Of a DNA stretch of 5,465 bases, positions 1-5,465 are shown piece by piece. Numbering within the stretch: the first letter of the stretch is position 1; every line of letters starts with the position of its first letter. Source of the DNA: Gammaproteobacteria bacterium (GTDB taxonomy: Bacteria > Pseudomonadota > Gammaproteobacteria > Steroidobacterales > JABDKV01); the NCBI GenBank assembly GCA_029862285.1, contig JAOTXR010000178.1, positions 1 through 5,465 on the forward strand, given 5' to 3'. The translations under genes were made by a program, and so were the position numbers. Below the pieces are notes generated by a model, which saw nothing but the letters and a program-made list of their open reading frames with translations, was not told the DNA's origin and did not search any database.

Positions 1-2720
1 AAAGGCAACGCCATCTGTCGCGGCATGCCGGCGGGATAACCGAATTCCGGATAAACGCTGTGCCAGTATCCATCACGCCCAAATGCCTCCAGCGTGGGCG
101 ACTCGTAGAATTCGCTAGCCTGCCAGGCGGCAAACACCGTTTGCGAATAAGGATATTCGACCCAGCCGTCAACAATCAGCACCGGTGTAGTACCGGGCGC
201 ATCGAGTGGTTGGGCGAAATCGAGCGTAATTACATGAGTTTGAGCCAGTCGGCCGATGAACCGCGAATCCAGCTCACCCACCGGCGCCGCACTGCGATCA
301 GCTTTCATGATGCTGTGTGTAATATCCTCGCCGTCCTGGTTGATCGCCTGCAATGGAGTCATTTCCGATCGGTAATAGAGCGGTTTCCCGCTGGCCGGCG
401 GACCGGCAATTACCATGCGTTCGTCCAGCACCATCGACAAGCCATCCCGCAGATCGTATGCATGCAGACGCACCGAGTCGACATACGCAAGCTCTTCCAT
501 CGGCTCGGTCAATTTGAACGACAGCAGACCGTCCTTTTCCACCAGCAAGCCCGGTGGGAGCAACAGAAATTCCCACGGTCGCGGTGTTGCCACCATGCCC
601 GGTTCGACAAAAAATCCAAGACCACCAACACCAAGCAGATCGGTAACAAAACGGTACTCGTTTCCGTCCCATGCAAACAGTACGGGACAACTGGACAATT
701 GCCGCTGGGTCTCTTCTATCCGATGCAATTGTCCAGCCGAAATATCCAGTTCGGTCTGATACACGCCGTCCGACCAGGTCAGTGCAGCAAAATCGGCTTT
801 TTCCGCCCCACCCAGACCGAGCATTAGCGGCTGCAGTGACTGGCCCGGTAAAGAATTGCGATCCAGTGTCTCGGCAATAGTCCAACGTGAGCCGACCCGA
901 AACTCGACGCGTGTCCCCAATCCGTCGCGGTTGGAACGCATCGAATCGGCCTGCTCTTCTTTGCCGGTAAAACTAAGTGCTGCAAAGTCGAAACGTCCGG
1001 GCCCCGGCGCAAAACGCTCGATGGAACCATCACGATGTGCAACTACCAGGTCTGGCCCTCGTCCGGGCGATAAGTAAATCGGTAACGCCGCAGCCAGCTC
1101 GCCGCTGCCAGAAGCCAGTTCACGTGTGGCAGCAGGTGAGTAGACAGACCAACCACTGGCGCCCGCAGTCAGTATGTCCAGGACGCCATCGCCGTCGAAA
1201 TCCATTAGTGCGATCTGTGCATTCGCATCGATGTCGGCAACCAGCGCCTGAGCTTTCGCCAATCCACCGGCGCCCGAACCTGCCCGGCGCCAGACTCCAC
1301 CGCCATGCACCGCATACATGTCCATCAGCCCATCGGTGTTACCGTCGGCCAGGCTAGCCGCGTTAATCGGTGCCGTTAGCAGCTCGGCATCACTCCGGTA
1401 CTGCCACAGCCGGTCATTAATGAATACTTCATGCGGTGGCTCGGACTTGATCACAATCAAATCGAGATCACGATCGTTGTCGAGGTCGCCGGCAATCGCA
1501 CCGAGCGAACCTCGGCGCCCGTCGATTCCATAATCAGCCGCCAGTGGCCGGAAAGTACCATCGAGATTGTTGTTGTAGAGTTCGTTCGGACCATCGCTGT
1601 TTACCAACAGCACATCGAGATCGCCGTCATGATCCGCATCGACCATGAGGACATCGGCACAATCCCACTCCGCGTTGGCGGTACCTGTCGCAACGGTTAT
1701 GTCGACCCAGTCACCATCGCTTTCCTGGCGCCACAGCTGGTTGGCGCCTTGCCGGCATAAATACGCATCGACCAGCCCATCATTATCAAGATCACCCCAG
1801 GCAACCGCATTTACCGCAGTTGTTTCTGCCAGTGGATGGTCGATCTGAGTAAAACCCTGCTCACTGTTGACCACAACGGCACTGTGGCCATCCGCGCCGA
1901 CACGCGTTACGAAAAAATCCTGCCGATGGTCGCGATTGATATCGACAGTCGTCAGCGAGCTGCGCGCACTCAATGCCGGCAACTTCAAAAGCGGTTGCGC
2001 GCCAGCAAAAACGTCTCCTGACGGGGCGGACACTTGCATGGCAACATCGCGATCGATCGCCACGACTTCTGCACGCGGTCCCATGCGCGTGTATTTGAAT
2101 TCGGCCAGACGCGCCCGCGGATTATTTTCAAAACGCTGGTAGTCCTTCAACAGGGTATTGGCTTCTTTGGTGTTGCCGGAGCGGCGCAACGCCAAAGCCG
2201 CGCCATAGTAGGCGCTACGCAAATAGGGGTCGAGCGCCATCGCCCGTCGATACTGTTCGACCGCCTCATCGACCCGATTGAGCTGCACCAGAGACTGACC
2301 GAGGTAATACGCCGCGTAGGCGTCGTCCGGATCGGCGTCTGCGACCCGGCGAAAATGCGTCTCGGCGTTTTCGGTTTCACCCAGATACAAGCGCAACAGG
2401 CCGCTGACATAGTGCGCCCGCAAGTGCGTCGGATCACGCTCCAGGACCTGCGTTACCAGTTCCAGCGCCCGGGCCTCATCGCCTTCTTCCTGCCGGTTGA
2501 GCGTCGCGATCGCCAGATTAACCCTGGCATCCAACCATGCGGGTTGCCGGTCTACCAGACTCTGCAACACTACGTGGGCGGCCGCATAATCGAAATTACC
2601 CATCGTCGCAACGGCGCGGTTGTTGTCCGCAATGTCCGCATCGGTCAGTGTCAGCGGCGGTTCCGCTGGCGCGCAGGCGCAAAGCACCAAATACAAGAAA
2701 TATAGCGACAATGTCCGCAT
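1..2720 (-). CDS. TPR / FG-GAP propeller / UnbV-like lipoprotein, 3' end missing
   Basis: Open reading frame of 906 codons with no stop before the left edge, so the C-terminus is missing. It starts at an ATG with a GGAGG site 9 bases upstream. Residues 1-16 form a lipoprotein signal peptide (MRTLSLYFLYLVLCAC), with the probable lipidated Cys at 16 and Ala after it, which suggests the outer membrane. Residues about 33-205 look like TPR helices (pattern such as A-x-YYLGQSLVQLNR). Six calcium-loop motifs of the D-x-[DN]-x-D-x-x-x-D type begin at residues 260, 310, 361, 412, 459 and 507, 47-51 residues apart. A seventh blade near 542-566 lacks the loop. A UnbV-like segment (GLGTRVEF at 600, then LGLG and WSDG) ends near 675. 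From SCPVLFAWDG (about 677) onward lies a C-terminal module of unknown role. TPRs suggest protein binding and the propeller suggests a surface scaffold. Domain calls are firm; function is unknown. Confidence 0.9.
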   Translation of the reverse strand, partial: MRTLSLYFLYLVLCACAPAEPPLTLTDADIADNNRAVATMGNFDYAAAHVVLQSLVDRQPAWLDARVNLAIATLNRQEEGDEARALELVTQVLERDPTHLRAHYVSGLLRLYLGETENAETHFRRVADADPDDAYAAYYLGQSLVQLNRVDEAVEQYRRAMALDPYLRSAYYGAALALRRSGNTKEANTLLKDYQRFENNPRARLAEFKYTRMGPRAEVVAIDRDVAMQVSAPSGDVFAGAQPLLKLPALSARSSLTTVDINRDHRQDFFVTRVGADGHSAVVVNSEQGFTQIDHPLAETTAVNAVAWGDLDNDGLVDAYLCRQGANQLWRQESDGDWVDITVATGTANAEWDCADVLMVDADHDGDLDVLLVNSDGPNELYNNNLDGTFRPLAADYGIDGRRGSLGAIAGDLDNDRDLDLIVIKSEPPHEVFINDRLWQYRSDAELLTAPINAASLADGNTDGLMDMYAVHGGGVWRRAGSGAGGLAKAQALVADIDANAQIALMDFDGDGVLDILTAGASGWSVYSPAATRELASGSGELAAALPIYLSPGRGPDLVVAHRDGSIERFAPGPGRFDFAALSFTGKEEQADSMRSNRDGLGTRVEFRVGSRWTIAETLDRNSLPGQSLQPLMLGLGGAEKADFAALTWSDGVYQTELDISAGQLHRIEETQRQLSSCPVLFAWDGNEYRFVTDLLGVGGLGFFVEPGMVATPRPWEFLLLPPGLLVEKDGLLSFKLTEPMEELAYVDSVRLHAYDLRDGLSMVLDERMVIAGPPASGKPLYYRSEMTPLQAINQDGEDITHSIMKADRSAAPVGELDSRFIGRLAQTHVITLDFAQPLDAPGTTPVLIVDGWVEYPYSQTVFAAWQASEFYESPTLEAFGRDGYWHSVYPEFGYPAGMPRQMALP
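1176..1943 (-). repeat. Six FG-GAP/VCBS calcium-loop repeats of the TPR lipoprotein
   Basis: Protein-level repeat with a period of about 50 residues. The loops read DINRDHRQD (residue 260), DLDNDGLVD (310), DADHDGDLD (361), DLDNDRDLD (412), DGNTDGLMD (459) and DFDGDGVLD (507). Such loops bind calcium in integrin-type beta-propellers, where each repeat supplies one blade. The regular spacing fits one propeller. A following stretch around LPIYLSPGRGPDL could be a seventh, calcium-free blade. Confidence 0.85.
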
Positions 2721-2722
2721 TA
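2718..2722 (-). promoter_or_regulatory. TAATG stop-start overlap (translational coupling)
   Basis: The hydrolase stop codon TAA (2722-2720) and the ATG of the TPR lipoprotein (2720-2718) share one A. Overlaps of this kind usually couple translation of the second gene to that of the first, which supports one operon. Confidence 0.85.
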
Positions 2723-3715
2723 GCTGTCGCCTCCGAGCGTTTGCTTGGCCCGCGAGATTCGTTCTTGCAGAGACTCTGTGTCGATCGGCGTATCCGCAGC
2801 CGGTTGCAAATGCGGCTGATCCAGGTACTGGTGAATCTCGGATCGCAAATGCGCACGCATATCGTGACCGCTGCGCCGTTTTCGTTCTGTACGCAGACTG
2901 TTTATGTCGATTGGCGCAACCACGACTTTTTCGCCCGACCCCGGGTCCGCCTGACTGAGAATGCGGCCGTCATAATCCACGACCATGCTGCCACCGGGCC
3001 ACGAAAACGGCGGGTAGTTTGCCATGTTGGCGCCCTGGTTCGCTGCCACGACGTACGCCGTATTCTCGAGCGCTCGAGTACGGTTGATCAGCGTCCACCA
3101 ATCAGTTGGTTCGGCAGTTCCCCAGGGGTCCATGTACGCTGAAACCCGAAGCAACACCTCGGCGCCATTGAATGCGAGCTGCCGAATTGTCTCCGGAAAC
3201 AGCCAGTCATAGCATATTGCAGCGCCGAGCTTGCCCAGCTCGGTATCGACAACCGGAAACGCATCGTAGGGATAGTCAGGAATATCGTGCGGACTACTGT
3301 GCACCTCCCAGGGTATCCAGGGATTTACCTTGCGATATTTGCTCAGTACGCCGCCCGGGCCGATCAGCAACGTCGTATTGAACACCCGGTCCGGAAAATC
3401 GGGGTCGGCCTCGAGAAACGTCCCGGTCTGGATGTAGCAACCGTATTTCTTGGCCAGTTTCTCGTAGACGTCCGTATACTCGTTCGGCAGCGGTACCACC
3501 AGACGCCGGCGTAACTCGTCGACTGTCTGATAGACCGGCGCTGCATGCGCGAATTCCGGAAACACCAATAACCGTACGTCGAAGAATGGTTCGTAACCGA
3601 CGATCGTCTGCTCGACAATCGCCGCCATGCGGGTCGTACGCGCACCAATCTCACTGCGGTCGGCCGGTGCCGGAAAATCGGTCTGACACGCCGCGGCATA
3701 ATAAAGACTACTCAA
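2720..3715 (-). CDS. Carbon-nitrogen hydrolase (nitrilase superfamily), substrate unknown
   Basis: A complete 331-residue protein. The superfamily hydrolyses non-peptide C-N bonds of nitriles, amides or carbamoyl compounds through a Glu-Lys-Cys triad. All three are visible: Glu54 in LVFPEFA, Lys129 in KYRKVNPW, and Cys168 in AICYDWLFPE. The RTRALEN segment and the late HLRSE segment are also typical. The KYRK-x-x-PW context with a following Glu137 recalls the amidase/formamidase side of the family, but sequence alone does not fix the substrate. No signal peptide or membrane segment is visible, so a cytoplasmic location is likely. The start is TTG: an in-frame TGA lies four codons upstream, there is no ATG or GTG between, GAGAGGGAG sits 5 bases before, and the next Met (30) would delete the first strand. 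The gene lies 66 bases after the propeller lipoprotein gene and overlaps the next gene by one base. Confidence 0.93.
   Translation of the reverse strand: MSSLYYAAACQTDFPAPADRSEIGARTTRMAAIVEQTIVGYEPFFDVRLLVFPEFAHAAPVYQTVDELRRRLVVPLPNEYTDVYEKLAKKYGCYIQTGTFLEADPDFPDRVFNTTLLIGPGGVLSKYRKVNPWIPWEVHSSPHDIPDYPYDAFPVVDTELGKLGAAICYDWLFPETIRQLAFNGAEVLLRVSAYMDPWGTAEPTDWWTLINRTRALENTAYVVAANQGANMANYPPFSWPGGSMVVDYDGRILSQADPGSGEKVVVAPIDINSLRTERKRRSGHDMRAHLRSEIHQYLDQPHLQPAADTPIDTESLQERISRAKQTLGGDS
2730..2734 (-). promoter_or_regulatory. Ribosome binding site GGAGG of the TPR lipoprotein gene
   Basis: On the minus strand GGAGG lies 9 bases before the ATG at 2720, inside the last codons of the hydrolase gene. 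It supports that ATG as the true start, which is also followed at once by a good lipoprotein signal peptide. Confidence 0.8.
3065..3078. repeat. 14-base perfect palindrome inside the hydrolase gene
   Basis: CTCGAGCGCTCGAG equals its own reverse complement. It encodes part of the conserved RTRALEN segment of the hydrolase, so coding constraint may explain it. No regulatory role is implied by position. Confidence 0.5.
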
Positions 3716-3720
3716 ACGGG

Positions 3721-3729
3721 CTCCCTCTC
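3721..3729 (-). promoter_or_regulatory. Ribosome binding site GAGAGGGAG of the hydrolase gene
   Basis: A purine-rich GAGAGGGAG on the minus strand ends 5 bases before the TTG at 3715. It decides the choice of a non-ATG start, because no ATG or GTG lies between it and the first conserved strand of the enzyme. Confidence 0.8.
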
Positions 3730-3730
3730 A

Positions 3731-3778
3731 GGCCGCCATTCTAATGCACCGCGACTAATACGGCATTCGTCGGCGGCC
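3731..3778 (-). other. Imperfect hairpin between propeller lipoprotein and hydrolase genes
   Basis: Outer arms GGCCGCC/GGCGGCC (3731-3737 and 3772-3778) and inner arms AATGC/GCATT (3743-3747 and 3763-3767) pair across a small 5/4-base internal loop and a 15-base apical loop. In the mRNA it would begin just after the first gene's stop and end shortly before the hydrolase ribosome binding site. No T-run follows, so it does not look like an intrinsic terminator. It may adjust mRNA stability or the ratio of the two genes, or be chance. Confidence 0.45.
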
Positions 3779-3781
3779 GAT

Positions 3782-5465
3782 TTATTCAGCCGAACCCCAG
3801 GCCTCGCCCTCACCCTGTGTGAGTTCAATCCGCTGATCGGTGGTCACGCCACGCCAGATCTCCCGCCTGCCGTCCGGCCAGACCACGGCCACAGCCACTG
3901 TGCCGCCCAGCTCGCCAAGCCCGAAATGCACCCGAGGATCGCTGGCCGCCGCATAACTCCCCTCCCTGGCAACGCGACCCCAGACAGGATTCTGGTCGGC
4001 ACGGAGCAAGGCTACCCGTGCTCCCAGCGCATCCCGATTGTCCGTGGTTCCTCCAAGTCGCACTGACAGCCAATGCCGTCGTGGGTCCGGCTGATTGAGA
4101 TAGAGCTGTGCCGGCCCGTCATTGTTGGATATCACGATATCGAGATCGCCATCGTTGTCGATGTCGCCGAACGCCGCACCGCGTGAATTTTGTGCAGAAC
4201 CGGGAACTGCGTCCTGCTCATAACCCTGCCCGGTCGCAATGAAGAGCTGGTTGCGCTGCGCATACGGATGATGATCGCTGTCCGCCACGCCCGACATGAC
4301 TGCGCCATTGGCAACGAAGAGATCCAGGACGCCGTCATGATTAGCATCGAGCCACTTCGTGCCCCAGCCAGTGTATCGAATACTGCCAGCAGCCAAATCC
4401 ATGTTGTCGGTCGCATCGAAAAAATTGCCGCGACCATTGTTCCTATACAGCGTGTTGGATTCTGTACTGAGATGGGTCATAAAGAGATCCAGATCTCCAT
4501 CCATATCGTAGTCGGCAGCAGTGACGCCCATACTCGCCTCCGCCCGTCCGTCACTGTTATAGGCTGCGCCGGCAATCAGGGCCGACTCCGCGAAAATACC
4601 GCCACCTTTGTTCAGCCAGAGGTGATTGGCGGTCTGATCATTGGCAACGTAGATGTCGATTCGGTCGTCCTGGTCAAAGTCAGCGGCAATCACGCCCAAA
4701 CCGGCACCGGTAACCCCGCCGATTCCGGATTCGTCACTTACGTCGACAAATCCTTGCTCGCCGTCATTGCGAAACAGACGATCGGCAAGCCCATCGAAAT
4801 TCGAGGGCGAACAATAGTCACGCTGCCCCGCCGGGTTCTTGCACTCGCGGTTTTTCGTCAGTGGCTGCGCGACATAGGCAGATACAAAGAGATCGAGATC
4901 GCCGTCAACATCGAAATCCAAAAAAGTGGCGCCAACATTCCATCTTTCGTCGACCGCGCCCAGGCTTGCTGTAACGTCATTAAATTTTCCGCCATCGTTT
5001 CGCAACAAATAATTGTCTCCTAGACCGGTAACGTACAAATCCGGATCACCATCATTGTCAAAGTCGCCGACCGCCGCACCCATCCCATAGCCACCGCCCA
5101 GATCTCCTGCGTCACTGCTCACATCGATAAATGAAAGTACCCCGGTCGGCACTATCTCGTTTCGATACAAGCGATTTCCTGGTGCCCAGCCCGCCGGTGG
5201 CGGACGCAGAACATCGCCCGTCGTACCTTTCGTGTCCAGTAACTCGCCCTGCAGGAAAAATACGTCAAGATCGCCGTCCGTATCGAAATCGATGAGCGCA
5301 ACACCCGATCCGGTAATCTCCGGCAGCAGATAATTGCCGTTGGCGCCGGAAAAATGCCAGAAGTCCAAATCCGCTGCCGCCGCGCCTTCAACGTACAGAC
5401 TTACCGGCACCGCATGATTCTGGCAACCCGCAGCGGTTAGCAGCAATACTGCCGATAACAAACGC
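3782..5465 (-). CDS. CRTAC1-type FG-GAP/UnbV propeller lipoprotein, start just outside window
   Basis: The frame is open to the right edge and ends at TAA (3784-3782). The visible start RLLSAVLLLTAAGC is a lipoprotein signal peptide. The edge base is the G of the preceding codon, so an ATG two codons before the TTG at 5461 is plausible. Numbered from that TTG, lipidated Cys is 13, followed by Gln, which fits outer-membrane sorting. Seven calcium loops of the DxDxDGDxD type start at Asp 58, 133, 182, 261, 317, 372 and 433, so a seven-bladed beta-propeller is expected. Blades often close with LYRNNG-like turns. An insert after the third loop carries Cys207 and Cys217, possibly a disulfide. The ASPIC/UnbV domain follows at about 463-548 (HFGLG at 512, WPDG at 528). 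Proteins of this type are extracellular and probably bind partners or surfaces. No enzymatic residues are recognisable. It leads the visible operon. Confidence 0.92.
   Translation of the reverse strand, partial: RLLSAVLLLTAAGCQNHAVPVSLYVEGAAAADLDFWHFSGANGNYLLPEITGSGVALIDFDTDGDLDVFFLQGELLDTKGTTGDVLRPPPAGWAPGNRLYRNEIVPTGVLSFIDVSSDAGDLGGGYGMGAAVGDFDNDGDPDLYVTGLGDNYLLRNDGGKFNDVTASLGAVDERWNVGATFLDFDVDGDLDLFVSAYVAQPLTKNRECKNPAGQRDYCSPSNFDGLADRLFRNDGEQGFVDVSDESGIGGVTGAGLGVIAADFDQDDRIDIYVANDQTANHLWLNKGGGIFAESALIAGAAYNSDGRAEASMGVTAADYDMDGDLDLFMTHLSTESNTLYRNNGRGNFFDATDNMDLAAGSIRYTGWGTKWLDANHDGVLDLFVANGAVMSGVADSDHHPYAQRNQLFIATGQGYEQDAVPGSAQNSRGAAFGDIDNDGDLDIVISNNDGPAQLYLNQPDPRRHWLSVRLGGTTDNRDALGARVALLRADQNPVWGRVAREGSYAAASDPRVHFGLGELGGTVAVAVVWPDGRREIWRGVTTDQRIELTQGEGEAWGSAE
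4139..5290 (-). repeat. Seven FG-GAP/VCBS calcium-loop repeats of the CRTAC1-type lipoprotein
   Basis: The loops are DFDTDGDLD (58), DFDNDGDPD (133), DFDVDGDLD (182), DFDQDDRID (261), DYDMDGDLD (317), DANHDGVLD (372) and DIDNDGDLD (433), numbered from the TTG at 5461. Most keep every acidic ligand, in contrast to the more worn set in the TPR lipoprotein. Spacing varies from 49 to 79 residues because of inserts between blades. Confidence 0.9.

Noticed and set aside
60..827. Plus-strand open frame of 255 codons
   Set aside because: It lies codon for codon opposite the TPR lipoprotein gene, whose frame has clear domains here. The mirrored frame is open because the real gene avoids TTA, CTA and TCA codons. 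Its product shows no recognisable domain.
2049..2060. 12-base palindrome GCGATCGATCGC
   Set aside because: It is inside coding sequence (AIDRD) and built from GATC/CGATCG units common in such DNA. Nothing nearby suggests an operator or recombination site.
2034..2705. Plus-strand open frame of 223 codons
   Set aside because: It is an in-register mirror of the TPR and signal-peptide part of the minus-strand gene. There is no recognisable domain and the opposite strand has strong coding evidence.
2537..3142. Plus-strand open frame of 201 codons spanning the hydrolase/TPR junction
   Set aside because: It crosses two well-supported minus-strand genes, is Arg- and His-rich as antisense frames of GC-rich genes tend to be, and shows no motif.
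2720..3715. Hydrolase as an apolipoprotein N-acyltransferase serving the neighbouring lipoproteins
   Set aside because: That enzyme carries its nitrilase-like domain with several membrane segments. This protein has none and is of ordinary soluble length.
3716..3781. Possible promoter or intrinsic terminator in the gap
   Set aside because: I see no convincing -35/-10 pair on the minus strand and no T-run after the hairpin.
4190..5023. Plus-strand open frame of 277 codons rich in Ile and Val
   Set aside because: It is an in-register mirror of the seven-loop propeller gene. Asp codons GAT/GAC read backwards give ATC/GTC, which explains the Ile/Val richness.

Overview
The window is bacterial accessory or chromosomal DNA, moderately GC-rich by eye, and all of its coding capacity is on the minus strand. 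Three genes run right to left. They are packed tightly enough to be one transcription unit whose promoter would lie beyond the right edge. Shine-Dalgarno sites precede both gene starts that can be seen, and two genes start with type II (lipoprotein) signal peptides, so a Gram-negative host is likely. The combination of FG-GAP/UnbV propeller proteins with TPR fusions suggests a marine or environmental gammaproteobacterium, but that taxonomic guess is weak and rests on general familiarity with these families.

Layout in transcription order. (1) 5465-3782: a secreted lipoprotein of the CRTAC1 type, with seven FG-GAP/VCBS calcium-loop repeats followed by an ASPIC/UnbV domain. It is complete except for about two codons at its start. 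(2) 3781-3716: a 66-base gap holding an imperfect hairpin and a strong ribosome binding site. (3) 3715-2720: a carbon-nitrogen hydrolase of the nitrilase superfamily with an intact Glu-Lys-Cys triad and a TTG start. (4) 2720-1: a very large second lipoprotein with TPR repeats, a second seven-bladed propeller, a UnbV-like segment and a C-terminal module I cannot name. Its start codon shares one base with the hydrolase stop (TAATG), and its end runs off the left edge after 906 codons.

How they may work together: two lipid-anchored propeller proteins, probably on the periplasmic or outer face, bracket a hydrolase that has no visible export signal. Translational coupling and spacing argue that the three are co-expressed. 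The shared task is not evident from sequence. A binding or scaffold system at the envelope linked to cytoplasmic breakdown of an amide or nitrile is a hypothesis only. No RNA genes, mobile elements, CRISPR arrays or plus-strand genes could be supported, and no stretch over 300 bases lacks a gene.
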